A stretch of 33,832 nucleotides of DNA, taken from NCBI GenBank assembly GCA_964058805.1, contig CAXKVV010001187.1, positions 1 through 33,832 on the forward strand, written 5' to 3'. Shown in pieces: positions 9,614 to 19,439 of this stretch (position 1 is the stretch's first letter; each line of letters begins with the position of its first letter). Below the pieces are notes generated by a model, which saw only the letters and a program-made list of their open reading frames with translations, made no database searches and was not told the DNA's origin. This DNA comes from Schoenoplectus triqueter. Taxonomy: Eukaryota; Streptophyta; Magnoliopsida; Poales; Cyperaceae. Made by a program: the position numbers and the translations under genes.

Positions 9614-10429
9614 TATAAGAGAGAGAGTCTTTGTTTTTGTAATGAAAAATTGCAAATTTAATATTTTTGTTCAAATGGTGTAAAAGACCATATTCTCTCT
9701 TTTTTTTTTGCAAACCTGATAAACCTTTACACAGGTATTCTGTGTGATTTCCTCTTTTTCTAGGGGGAATTCCAAGTTTTTATTTTTTTATTAAAAGAAA
9801 GATTCCTTTTGTAAATTTTCATTTGTATGAAATTAGTTATTAGATTAGTCTTAAATATAATCAATATAGTCCTTGTATAATCATTCAAATGATCACTTTA
9901 GTCAATTTAAAAGAAGTTGATAGTTCAACTTTATTTATCTCTGCAAGTTCAATGACTGGTTTTCTGTAAATCAGACCTCAGTGACCAAATTTGTTCTTAT
10001 ACCAAAGTTGAAGGACAAACTTGTTCCTTTTGCAAATGAAAGGTCCACGGACCAAGTTGGTTTCATTGGAACAAGCTCAGGGCTGAAATTACTTTTTTCT
10101 GGTTGTGGTAGTGGAGAAAATGTATAGGATTCTTCAACCTCTCTATTTCTTGTATATTTTGTCCCACTTATGTTAAACTGGCATTATTGATTTCTGAAAA
10201 ATAAAAACAAACAATAATTAAAATGCATTTTGAAATTCCATAACTAGAATAAAATTAATGACCTTGTCTATGTTAAATTTACAACTCAAATACACAACAG
10301 GTAGTGTATGTACTTGAAGTATCCTGACCCACTGATGGAATACATTCAATCAAGCCACAATCTCCACCTTGAATAAAGGTATAGAGAAGACACTTCTGTA
10401 TTAGCTTTTCCAGTTGAAAAAAAATTATA
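9614..10429. other. 3' flank of the gene and intergenic DNA
   Basis: An AATGAA (9641-9646) shortly after the stop is a possible polyadenylation near-upstream element, followed by T-rich DNA. At about 9840-10070 phrases of the type ACCAAATTTGTTC, GTTGAAGGACAAACTTG and GGACCAAGTTGGT recur in succession, a pattern common in dispersed plant repeats. No ORF stands out. Confidence 0.4.
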
Positions 10430-10827
10430 ATTGCTGTCTGAAGATTAGATCATAAAAAATATTTCCTTGATTATATATTAGAATAACTCAATGGTCGTTC
10501 AAATCAAGCAGTATTATTGGAATATATTTTTAACCAACCACAATAATTGTATTTCGAGCTTGCGACTGGAAATCAGTGAAACAAAATTGTTATTTTTGTC
10601 TAGATGATCTAAATTTTTGGATGCGTAAAGGGCACTTACTAACTCGTAAATATTTCGTATATATGGTTGTTGCATGATGATTTGTATTAAAAAGTTAAGA
10701 AATCATATTAATTTTATGGCGCTTTCTCTGCAATTTATTCATAAAAATTGTGTCCTTCAATAGTAATGTGTTCACGCAATAAATTTTGCTACTACAAATT
10801 TTTGTTGTTTTTAATATAGGGTATCAA
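10430..10827. repeat. Dispersed segment S1 (copy 1 of 3)
   Basis: It aligns by eye with 12330-12800 and 19440-20010: an AAAAATATT start, ATAATTG-rich middle, GGATGCGTAAA (shared with S3), and a TTATTCATRAAA end. It continues beyond the hAT insertion at 10828-11256. Identity is low to moderate, so the copies are old. No coding sequence is visible. Confidence 0.6.
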
Positions 10828-11256
10828 TTAAGGGTGTCAATACTTCAGGTTGGGTTATATTATTTTATTATTATTTTTTATCTGATCCGAACCCAATCCG
10901 AATAAATTCGGGTCAAGAAATTTTGACCCACACCCTACCCGACAAGTCATGGGTCGATCCGACCTGACTCGTGTAAAATAATTAAATATTTATTAAATAT
11001 TTTTATATAATTTTAAACAATAAAATATTGATTAATTATACTAATTTATAATTAATCTTAATTAGTATATGTTTAACCTTTAATTAGTACTAAATCATAA
11101 AATTACTTCAAAAAACATAATTAATCGGGTCGGGTCGGGATGACCCGAACCCGACCTGATCCGATTTGGGTCAAAAAAAATTAAATCCATACCTAACCCA
11201 TTTATTTTCGGATCATATCGGATCGGATCGGATTGGGTCATTAATTGACACTCCTA
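10828..11256. mobile_element. hAT-type MITE with GGGTC subterminal repeats (copy 1)
   Basis: Ends AGGGTGTCAAT and ATTGACACTCCTA form terminal inverted repeats. Just inside both ends are clusters of GGGTCGGG/CCCGACCC-type repeats, around an AT-rich core that aligns with 16595-16991. Flanks GGTATCAA (10820-10827) and GATATCAT (11257-11264) are a decayed 8-bp target duplication (6/8). The pre-insertion sequence survives in segment S3 as GGACATCA at 19997-20004. There is no transposase, so it needed an autonomous hAT in trans. Confidence 0.85.
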
Positions 11257-11264
11257 GATATCAT

Positions 11265-12329
11265 ACAACAATATAGAAACTTATTCTATATTGTTTACTG
11301 CATTATTTAATCTAAGTTACAACCACTAAATTTTGCATTTATGATGATAATTTTTGCTCCCTCGGTCCCCATTTAAGTAGAAAAACACAACTTCACAACT
11401 TCATTTCTAGTGCAGTAAATAAATAAGGAGTTGAAAATTAGAAGAGGCATGTAGTAGACACCATGCAAACAACATGCATCGTTACATTTTAATCATCCCT
11501 CAAAATTTCTGGACAAAATATTGTCGGGCAATCTCAAATGAACAAAAGGCATCTAGTGCTACATTTTTATTTGCTGATTGGAGAGCAGGTGCCTCCCTCA
11601 GTCACTAAAAGTATTTTTTTTTTAATTTCTCCATTTCTACCTTAATGATATCTTTTGCTAGCCTCTTTAAGCCGGATTGATTTTCGATCTTTTAATTTTT
11701 CTCGGCGGCAAAATATCATAAATCTATTAATTATTGTATATCTATATTGTACCTGTTTCAACGTACACGTAGGTGAGTATAATATGGCAACTTATGCATG
11801 CGTGGTGCATATATAGAATTTGAAAGACACAACAAACAGAAAATATAACGATCTAATTAACAATGGACATGTTGTTGAAAATATTATTAAACCAACAAAT
11901 CAACATTATAACACAAAAAATATTCTCAACAAAAAATAGAATTGAACCAATCACGCAATTTTTTAATATTTTGAACAAAAATTTGACGAAAAATTACTAC
12001 TCTCGATGGAGCTCGTAATTAATCTCTGATGAACATTTAATCAAGTCATCATCTTTGTCTTATGTTTTTTCATACTTATCCAATGGTCAAAGACAAGGAG
12101 ATAGAGAAGCTTAAATACAATGATTTGGTACTGGCTCGAAAGTAACAATTAGTGTGTTTAGTTATAGTTATCCTGTGTGCAGTGGCTGTATTTTGTGCAA
12201 ATTTTCTGCTTCTTGTATCAAAAAAGTACACATAGTTAATTCTACTCAATTATAGTTATACTTGTGTAAATATTTCTCCAGTTCTTGCATAGTAGCCCCA
12301 TTTTCACAAACTCCATCATATCAGAGCAA
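11265..12329. other. AT-rich intergenic DNA
   Basis: No recognised gene. At 11357-11370 is CTCCCTCGGTCCCC, close to one Stowaway terminus, but no partner end was found. From about 12128 the sequence begins to resemble the upstream flank of segment S3, so the S2 duplication may extend left of 12330. Confidence 0.4.
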
Positions 12330-12800
12330 GAATCGTCATTGTTGTTTGGAAGATAAAAACTTCAAAAATATTGCTCTATTAAGAAGTCCGCATAACTCTT
12401 TTATCATTCAAGTAAATTGTTTTTATTAGAATGTCTTTGAACCAATCGTGATAATTGCACAACTAGTTTATAGCCGGAAATGCCTAAAATAATATTTTTA
12501 CTTTCAATGATAGTACTCTATTAAATTATATTCATATTTATAGAGCTGATAGTGATTTCCTCTCATATTATATTGTACTAAATTTTTACTAATTAAATTA
12601 TCAGAAAACAATATATTTTTTTATTGTGATAAAGTTTTGAGTACATATTAATGATCTAAGTTTTTTATGTCTCCAGATAACTGGCTTGCTCATATATATT
12701 TTGGATATACGGATTTTGAATAATGATTATATTGACTTTATATAAAAAAAAACATTCATATTAATTTGATGACCTAGTAGTTTACTCATGAAATTAAACT
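12330..12800. repeat. Dispersed segment S2 (copy 2 of 3)
   Basis: Closest to S3: GATAATTGCACAACTAGTTTATAGC here versus a nearly identical stretch near 19571, then ACTAATTNAATNAT, CTCATATATAT, TTTGATGRCC and GTAGTTTAYTCATGAAA. This is a shared ancestral sequence rather than a low-complexity match. Confidence 0.65.
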
Positions 12801-13114
12801 CGGTGTACTTTAATACTAATAATTATGTTCATGCCATAAGTTTTCTTGCTTTCAAGTTTGATATTTTCCTAGATATGTTTTGCAACTCGCTGATAGATAT
12901 ATTAAAGAATCATATGGTATGCTAGAAGATGTTTTGGTCAAAATTGTTGATTTTTTTTTTGTTTCCTGTGGATTTATTAGTTCTTGACATAAGGATTAAG
13001 GGGAAGTAACCACTTATTCTTTTTTGTAGACCATTTTGAAATGCTGCTAATACTTGAAACTAATAATGATGTTTTTAAGAGTTAAATCATTATGACAAGA
13101 TATTTGAAAACTAT
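12801..13114. other. AT-rich intergenic DNA
   Basis: Nothing recognised beyond T-rich simple sequence (poly-T near 12951). Confidence 0.4.
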
Positions 13115-13246
13115 CTTTTGGTCTAGTGACAAAGGTAATACACTCTGTGTAAGAGGTCACAGGTTCGATATCGGGATGGGAATCATTTATGGACAATTAA
13201 AAGACGGATAGTTTAGACTCTCATCTTTATCAATATATATTTAGAC
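13115..13246 (+). mobile_element. Possible tRNA-derived SINE remnant (pol III A and B boxes)
   Basis: GGTCTAGTGAC (13120-13130) resembles a tRNA A box and AGGTTCGATATC (about 13161-13172) matches a B box (GGTTCGANNC) at tRNA-like spacing. AT-rich sequence follows and ends by foldback A1. Plant SINEs have this head. No acceptor stem pairs, so it is not a tRNA gene. No target duplication was found. Confidence 0.4.
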
Positions 13247-13638
13247 TATTGTGAAAATATTTGTATTTCGAGCCGAAGTGCATATGGCTCAAATTTTATT
13301 CTAACACGTCCGAAATTTCAAATTATCATTCTCATTAAATTCTTCATATCAAAATATTGAAGGATACAAAAATTTGGGGTATTTTGAGTTTTCTAAGTAT
13401 TTATTTTGAAATTTTGAAAATCATCACTAAAATAATAATAAAATATTGAATTGTTGTTGCTGATTTTTAAAAATTCAAAACAAATACTTAGAAAACTCAA
13501 AATAGCTCAAATTTTTATATCCCTCAATATTTCGATATGAAGAATTTAATGAGAATGATAATTTTTATTTCGGATGTGTTATGATAAAATTTGAGTTGTA
13601 TGCACTTGAGCTCGAAATGTAAACGTTTTCACAATTGT

Positions 13639-13643
<5 letters not shown>
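13247..13643. mobile_element. Foldback MITE family A, copy A1
   Basis: The two halves are imperfect reverse complements along almost the whole ~400 bases. The left end reads TAGACTATTGTGAAAATATT; the right end, reverse-complemented, reads TTAGACAATTGTGAAAACG. Inside both lie TTGTATTTCGAGC-like, TTAAATTCTTCATAT and AAAACTCAAAA-type blocks around a short unpaired centre. TA-rich DNA flanks both sides, with a 54-base (TA)27 on the right. There is no coding capacity. A2 (20517-20921) is the second copy. Confidence 0.8.

Positions 13644-13697
<54 letters not shown>
13644..13697. repeat. (TA)27 microsatellite between A1 and B1
   Basis: A pure 54-base TA run sits exactly between foldback A1 and foldback B1. 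The same arrangement recurs, reversed, at 20458-20512. Slippage makes the length uncertain. Confidence 0.95.
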
Positions 13698-13700
<3 letters not shown>

Positions 13701-14093
13701 TGGCTATGGTGCTACGCGTAGCACGGATGACCCGTGTGCTACGGACCGTTCTCCATCTTCAAAGTTAAAATAGTCGATCCGACCAGTCAAAATATTTTTC
13801 ATATGAAAATATAGTTGGAGACCAAATTTTATATTTTTTAGAATTTTTTTACTATTTTTTAAGATAACTAGAAAATTACTTGATTTAATTATTATGAGTC
13901 ATTCAAAAGGAGAAATTTTTTAGTTATCTTAAACAATAGTAAAAAATCCTAAAAATATATAAAATTTGGTCTCCAACTAGATTTTCATATGAAAAACATT
14001 TTGACCGGTCGGATCGACCATTTAAACTTTGAAAACGGAGAAACGGTCCGTAGCACACGAGGCATCTGTGTTATGCGTAGCACCATAGCCAAA
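13698..14093. mobile_element. Foldback MITE family B, copy B1
   Basis: Terminal inverted repeats TTTGGCTATGGTGCTACGCG and its near-complement ending CACCATAGCCAAA (14093). The halves pair over most of their length, with matching ACCAAATTTTATATTTTT and AGTTATCTTA blocks. (TA)27 abuts the left end; B2 abuts the right end with no spacer. The 63- to 67-codon ORFs on both strands here are products of the palindrome, not genes. Confidence 0.8.
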
Positions 14094-14459
14094 TGGAGAA
14101 TCTTTTGTGATTCACATCCATATCTCGAATTTAAAAGTTCAAAAGGCCGATCCAAACCATTGAACATTATCTTCATATTGAAATATCCTTAGAGATTAAA
14201 TTTTATATTTTTTGAAATTATTTGCTATTTTTTAAATGGGTACAAAGTTTGCTGATTTAACGATTTCTGCACCATCCAAAACTAGCGATTTTGTACCCAT
14301 CTAAAAAATAGCAAATATATATATATATATTGATCTCCAAGGATATTTCAATATGAAGATGATGTTCAACGGTTTGAATCGGCCGTTTAAACTTTTAAAT
14401 TCGAGATACGGATGCGAAATAAAAAAGGTTTTGTGCTTCGCGAAACACTATAGCATCAT

Positions 14460-14460
<1 letters not shown>
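14094..14460. mobile_element. Foldback MITE family B, copy B2 (left end truncated)
   Basis: The right end, reverse-complemented, begins GCTATAGTGTTTCGCGAAGC, like the B terminus. The arms match through ATCTCGAATTTAAAAGTT, TGAACATTATCTTCATATTG and GGGTACAAA blocks. The left arm starts only at the interior TCTTTTGTGATTCACATCC, so its outer ~25 bases are missing where B1 begins. B1 may have inserted into this copy. Confidence 0.7.

Positions 14461-14508
<48 letters not shown>
14461..14508. repeat. (CT)11-(TA)13 compound microsatellite
   Basis: CT repeats (14461-14482) pass directly into TA repeats (14483-14508), abutting the right end of foldback B2. Confidence 0.95.
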
Positions 14509-15311
14509 GACATGATATTTGGAAAAAGTAGTGATTATATATTTAAAAGTGGATCTTTCTAATTATATGTTCTCATGAAACTAAATATAAAGAGCCACAT
14601 ATATTCCATATTTCAAAACAACAGCATTCAAGATCTTAAATTGAAATTTGAAGTAATTAGAATGTTTTTGAATTTAAAAGGGTATAAAAAATTTTATGCT
14701 CGAAGTTTTTAAGAGTCGTCTTTCAGACATTATATTTTTATTAAATAAATAATTCTTACATAATATTTTAAAATAAGAAGTCAAAAAAAATTGAATTATG
14801 AAACTTTAAAAATTGTAATTTTTTTTGTTAAAAAATACAAAAATTGTGTTAAAATTATGAAAATGGACATCCAAATGGGACTCATTAGAACATTGTTGAA
14901 ATTTTTTAATACAATGATAGTATTTTTATAAGAAAACTAATTGGTAAAATTCTTTCATATATTATTTTATCTGATCTTTAATTATTTCGGAGTTTGTGAA
15001 TTTGGCATGGTCATCAAATAAGTTCGTTGTCAATTAAATCTTTCCGTTTTGCTGTTTTCCTGTGCGGTGTCCATCTGTCGAGGTCCGCACACACTTGTAA
15101 AAGTCGGAATCCGCCTCAGAGTATCATAATTTGTTAATGAAATAAAAGATTTGGAAGGACTTTGTGGCTTTGATTTTCAGACAAAATAAGCTTTTTTTAT
15201 TTTGCGTCAAATCCAAGGCGAGCCTTGACAGATGTTCTTTTCCACTACAAGTTTTCCAAGGGCTGGCATGAAAAAGCCTTCACACATGTTATTTTCCATT
15301 ACAAGTTTTTT
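14509..15311. other. AT-rich intergenic DNA
   Basis: No gene recognised. Two related stretches (about 15219-15253 and 15283-15317) share AGCCTT, ATGTT, TTTTCCAYTACAAGTTTT and form an old ~65-base tandem duplication just left of the next MITE. Confidence 0.45.
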
Positions 15312-15943
15312 TAAGGTTGCGTAAAAAAAATTAGGACACGTGACTCAGTTGAGGCTTGATTTGGACTAATATGTTTTGTGCTAATCTGATTCGAACTAAC
15401 TTGGTTCGAGCTAATCCGACTCGATAATCAAATAAGCTGAGTTTGGGCTCGATTTATGGCTCGATTCGGCTCAAATTATAATAATTTATATTTTTTCCAA
15501 CTAAATTCTAATTTAATATTTCACCTCTCATTATCTCTCATTATTTTATCATCTCAGCAGCTAAACGACTTCTCATACTCGCTCGTGACAGGGCTCATAT
15601 ATCTGACTCGATAGTTTTTTCACTGATTCATCCATTTAAATTAGTGCATCAAAGATTTTATTAAAAATATAATTTGTTAATATATCAATTTTGTACTAAC
15701 TCATGTACCATTTTTATAAATATATCGAATTTGTAGTTTTGTACATATATTAAATATCAATGTTAAACTAAGTCAATGTACATGTATTAGCTCGTGAGCT
15801 AGCTCGAATAGTAACGAGCCGAGCTTAAGCTAGATTTTTTAGATCGAAGTGTTTCACGAACTCAACTCGAATCGACTCGAATTTTTATGAGTCAAGTTTG
15901 AGATAATTCCGATCCGCTCGAACTCGACTTATTTGCAGCCCTA
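15312..15943. mobile_element. hAT-type MITE with CTCGA subterminal repeats
   Basis: The right end TTTGCAGCCCTA is the classic terminus of plant non-autonomous hAT elements; the left end TAAGGTTGCGTAA looks like its decayed partner. Both ends are rich in CTCGA/TCGAG (for example CTCGATTCGGCTC, CTCGAATCGACTCGA), with an AT-rich centre. Flanks AGTTTTTT and AATTTTCC agree in 5 of 8 bases, so the target duplication is weak. No transposase. Confidence 0.65.
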
Positions 15944-16594
15944 AATTTTCCATCCCGTTGTATTTTTTTCACTAAAAAATTTTAAAGCTTGGAAATTGCC
16001 AAATGCGAAACACACTTTTAGCCTAGCTCGAAAATTTTATTCTGTCCACCTCTGTCGTGAAATATTTTTTTTGGTTCACTCCTCTCTCGATCAAATGTGG
16101 CGGTGTGGTGCCGCTCTGTACGTTGGTTGAAAGTAGAATCTAGTCCAAAAAATTTTCGGGTCCAGTGTTTTGGTCCGAAATTTTTTTCGATCCTTGTTAA
16201 ATCTCTCAATCATTTTATTATATACGGAATATTTATATATTTTTTATCTTTTTAAAAAATATTACATGATTCGACTCCTTTTCTAAGATAGAAATACGGT
16301 TGCATTTTGTACTTGTTTTTGGTTATGAACTGAACGCAAGTGACAATGTGGGCTTGTAGTCTAACCCAATAATTCAAATATATCGTTAATAAACTGACAA
16401 GAAGTTGATAGTCGTATTCGATATAGATAGAGTATATCAAATATCAGTCGATCCGTTGTATAATGCTAGTGTGTATATGTTAAATTGTAAATTTTCTCTC
16501 AGTAGGTTGAATTTTTATATTTACAGTCTTTGACTAGATGTGTGAGGTCTAACCAGTTAGACCTGAATTGACATGAATCTCAGTACAGTTGGAC
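15944..16594. other. Intergenic DNA
   Basis: A 63-codon minus-strand ORF (16018-16209) is Arg/Lys/His-rich and matches nothing I know. GTCCAAAAAATTTTCGGG and GGTCCGAAATTTTTTTCG (about 16143-16190) form a loose repeat. No gene called. Confidence 0.4.
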
Positions 16595-16991
16595 TAGGAG
16601 TATAAATGGGTCGGTAGGGTCGGATCATATTATTTTATTATGTTTTTTATCTCATCTGAATCCAACCCGATTAAATTTGGATTAAAAAATCTTAATCCAT
16701 ATCGACCCGACGGGTCACGGGTCGACCCGATCCGATCCGTATAAAATAATTAATTAATTATTTTTATATAATTTTAAACAATAAAATATTAATTAATTTA
16801 TAATTAATCTTAATTAGTATATATTTAAGCTTTAATTAATACTAAATCACAAAATTACTTCAAAAAACATAATTAATCGGATCGGGTCGAGTTGACCCGA
16901 ACCCGATCCAATTCAGGTCAAAAAAATTAAACTCATATCTAACTCATTTATCTTCGGATCATGTCAAGTCGAGTCAATAATTGACACCCTA
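16595..16991. mobile_element. hAT-type MITE with GGGTC subterminal repeats (copy 2)
   Basis: A 397-base element with ends TAGGAGTATAAATGGG and TTGACACCCTA and clusters of GGGTCG/CGACCC inside both ends. The core aligns with copy 1 (TATAATTTTAAACAATAAAA, TTCAAAAAACATAATTAATC). It is flanked by a perfect 8-bp direct repeat AGTTGGAC (16587-16594 and 16992-16999), diagnostic of hAT transposition. No coding capacity. Confidence 0.92.
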
Positions 16992-16999
16992 AGTTGGAC

Positions 17000-17459
17000 C
17001 TATCAGAAAAAAAAAAAGTCAATTTCGCTCGTTGAGATAGGAAGCTGAATATTAAATCAATTTCACCTAAAAGTAAATAAAAGAAACGGGATTATAAATT
17101 AATTCGACTTTATTTGTATTTTTTTAAAGAAAAGAAAAATAACTAAGCTTCACTACACCTGATACCTTAATCTCTTAATTCAATTTGATATTAATAGTTC
17201 CTTTCTTTCCGAATACTGGTTTTAGTAGTTTTCAACCGCCCCCCCCCCCCCCCCCCCCTCTTTTTGTCTATTACAAGTTTACAACAACGTTTCGTCAAGG
17301 AGTGTTAGAGAAGTCATTTCAAAGTAATTAATGCCTATAACTTTAATTGCAAAGTACAAATAAAGCGGCTACTTAATATCACATGCTTCTCAGTCCATTC
17401 TGACACGGTTACAGGTCCTCGGCACTGACAAAATTCAATGCTTAAGTTGACTTCAAATA
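17000..17459. other. Intergenic DNA with a 20-base poly-C tract
   Basis: A run of 20 C residues (17239-17258) is striking in such an AT-rich region. No gene recognised. Such homopolymers are prone to sequencing and assembly length error. Confidence 0.6.
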
Positions 17460-17467
17460 TTTGATAC

Positions 17468-18029
17468 TAGTGTTATGCAAACCGTCAGATCAGGTCTGAG
17501 CCAAATTCGGTAGGGTCGCGCATCGATACGCTTTATGATTCTTCACGGTCTATACTGAACAGATCTAGACCGATGAAATTCACAAAAATTCAATTCATCC
17601 CATCATTGGTCTTATGGGTCGGGTACGATCCGGTCCAGTTCAGAAGGGTCTAGGTTTTTTTTTTGTTATAAATTCAGAAAACCGTAAAAGTTTTACATAA
17701 TTTTAGAAAATTATAAAATTTAAAAAATAAATTGTCATAATTTTATTAATTTTTTTTAACTAATTCGAATTTTTATTTTTAATTGTTTAAAAATCAAATA
17801 AAACTAAAAATTAAACAATTTCCAAAAAAATCATAAAATTTCGCACAGGTCACGGTCCGGCCCGATCCACGAATCCGCACGGTCCGGTTTTGGGTGAAGA
17901 GAGGACTAGACCACCGTTGGACCGGACCATGGTAGGGGACGGGTCGGGTACGAGTTTGGGTCCGGTCCAGTTCGCGGACACAGATCGGTCCGGGACGAAT
18001 TGGACCGAACGGGTTTTTTCAAAACTCTA
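17468..18029. mobile_element. hAT-type MITE with GGTCC/GGACC subterminal repeats (small copy)
   Basis: A 562-base element. Its left end TAGTGTTATGCAAACCG pairs with the right end, which reverse-complemented reads TAGAGTTTTGAAAAAACCCG. Subterminal regions hold many GGTCC/GGACC motifs; the core is AT-rich. Flanks TTTGATAC (17460-17467) and CTTGATAC (18030-18037) agree in 7 of 8 bases. The terminus and the CCAACGGTGG-type block are shared with 23127-24665, and its core matches part of that element's core in opposite orientation. Confidence 0.88.
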
Positions 18030-18254
18030 CTTGATACCTCTTTGCTGATAACCCGGAAACAATTAATAAGTAATGTTTTTCAGTAACTAATTTCTAGAAT
18101 TCTTCATTTTTGTCTGCCAAAAAGATATTCTTTTTAACGCCACATATATGACCGGTTAGTTCTTCATACTTAACTGATGTGAAATTATCTCCCAGAATTT
18201 CATCGTTTCAATTATTAAAATTGTCACAAATATTTGAGGCTATGTCCTCGGTGA

Positions 18255-18256
<2 letters not shown>

Positions 18257-18312
<56 letters not shown>
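18257..18312. repeat. (TA)28 microsatellite next to foldback B3
   Basis: A pure 56-base TA run directly preceding the B3 terminus. No family A element lies on its other side, unlike the other two loci. Confidence 0.95.
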
Positions 18313-18314
<2 letters not shown>

Positions 18315-18316
<2 letters not shown>

Positions 18317-18702
18317 GGCTATGGTGTTTTGCAAAGTACAAAAGCGTTGTGTGCTTTGCGCTCTACTTTTAATTTTAAGTCAGGAATGATCGATTCAAAC
18401 CGCTCAATCTAATCTCCATATCAAAATCTATTAGTAAACCAAATTTTATATTTTTTGGAATTTATTTGCTATTTTTTTGGATAGAGGGAAAACCGTCATT
18501 TTTGGATGAACCAGAATTCTCAGATCAAGTCATTTTCTTCTCATCAGAAAAAATTCTAAAAAATATAAAATTTGGTTTACTAATTGATTTTTATATGAAG
18601 ATTAGATTGAACGGTTCAGATCGATTATTTCTGACTTGATATTAAAAATAGAGCACAAAATACACAATGCTTCTGTGATTTACAAAACACCATAGTTGGA
18701 CT
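18315..18702. mobile_element. Foldback MITE family B, copy B3
   Basis: Ends GGCTATGGTGTTTTGCAAAG (left) and CAAAACACCATAG (right). The arms pair through GTGCTTTGCGCTCTA and ACCAAATTTTATATTTTTT blocks, around a unique centre with GAACCAGAATTCTCAGATCA. The same centre in B4 is present as its reverse complement. TA repeats flank both sides. No coding capacity. Confidence 0.82.
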
Positions 18703-18893
18703 ATATATATATTTGTAAACAGAATATGTCTCACTTGAGTGGTGCTCCTATAATTTTTGAAAATAATAAAAATAATAATGATTAAAATACATCCATGGTC
18801 AGGAGGATCGAAAGGAAATACAACTGTGTAATAAACTCTTTAATTTAAAAATATATCAAGCTATAATATATACATTCAAATCAAGTATACTGA

Positions 18894-19034
18894 CTAGTTT
18901 CTGGTAAAGAAGCAACTGAATATCATTTTCATTTGTTCAACAACATAAAGCAGTTTTTTTGGGATTGGTTCAAGGGAGAAGAACTGTCGTGGAGCATCAA
19001 CCCCGCTGGTACCTGGCATCACAGAAATAGCCAT
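18894..19034 (-). CDS. 46-codon ORF, possible small protein or terminal exon
   Basis: On the minus strand, ATG at 19034 to TAG at 18894 gives 46 residues of balanced, non-repetitive composition: a Pro/Gly turn-rich start (MAISVMPGTSGVDAP), a charged middle (SLEPIPKK) and a helical hydrophobic end (LLYVVEQMKMIFSCFF). The region is GC-richer than its surroundings and the ATGGCT context is gene-like. The frame stays open another ~11 codons upstream without an ATG, so it could be the 3' exon of a decayed gene (AG acceptors exist just before the ATG). I do not recognise the protein and found no second exon. Confidence 0.3.
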   Translation of the reverse strand: MAISVMPGTSGVDAPRQFFSLEPIPKKLLYVVEQMKMIFSCFFTRN

Positions 19035-19439
19035 CTCTTCAAGACCATGAGCAATGTAATTGTTTAGTAGTTAGCTTTGCACAAGCTTGTGTAGCTGTTG
19101 TATGTTGTGGAGAATTTATGTTTCTTTAATTTATCAAAATATGAAAACAATCAAGCAATTCTACCATGAATCATTTTTTTTTAACGATTAATGCAATGTA
19201 AGCATTAATTCCAACCTGATTTTTTGGTCTTAATATAAATTTTGAGTCATAAAACAATTAACATAAATGATGAGTCTGCTTAAATTTAGTTATGGTTGTG
19301 CAAAATTTTCTCCAATTTTTACACCCCATCACCCTTTTTCCATCAATCACATTATTCTCACATTTCATATTAGGCGCAATTATTTCCCATAACTAGTTTG
19401 TCCCCCGCCTAAATTTCTTTACGTCTGCAAAACTTCCAT
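19035..19439. other. Intergenic flank of segment S3
   Basis: AT-rich. From about 19205 it resembles the sequence left of segment S2 (shared GTGCAAATTTTCT-like phrases), suggesting the duplicated unit is longer than the best-aligned part. No other gene seen. Confidence 0.4.

Noticed and set aside
11357..11370. CTCCCTCGGTCCCC, resembling a Stowaway terminus
   Set aside because: No inverted partner with a TA duplication was found within a few hundred bases; one short match is not enough.
13120..13172. tRNA gene suggested by A- and B-box-like motifs
   Set aside because: No acceptor, D or anticodon stem pairs; kept only as a possible SINE head.
13985..14562. ORFs on both strands of the foldback region
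   Set aside because: Mirror-image products of palindromic MITE arms and TA repeats.
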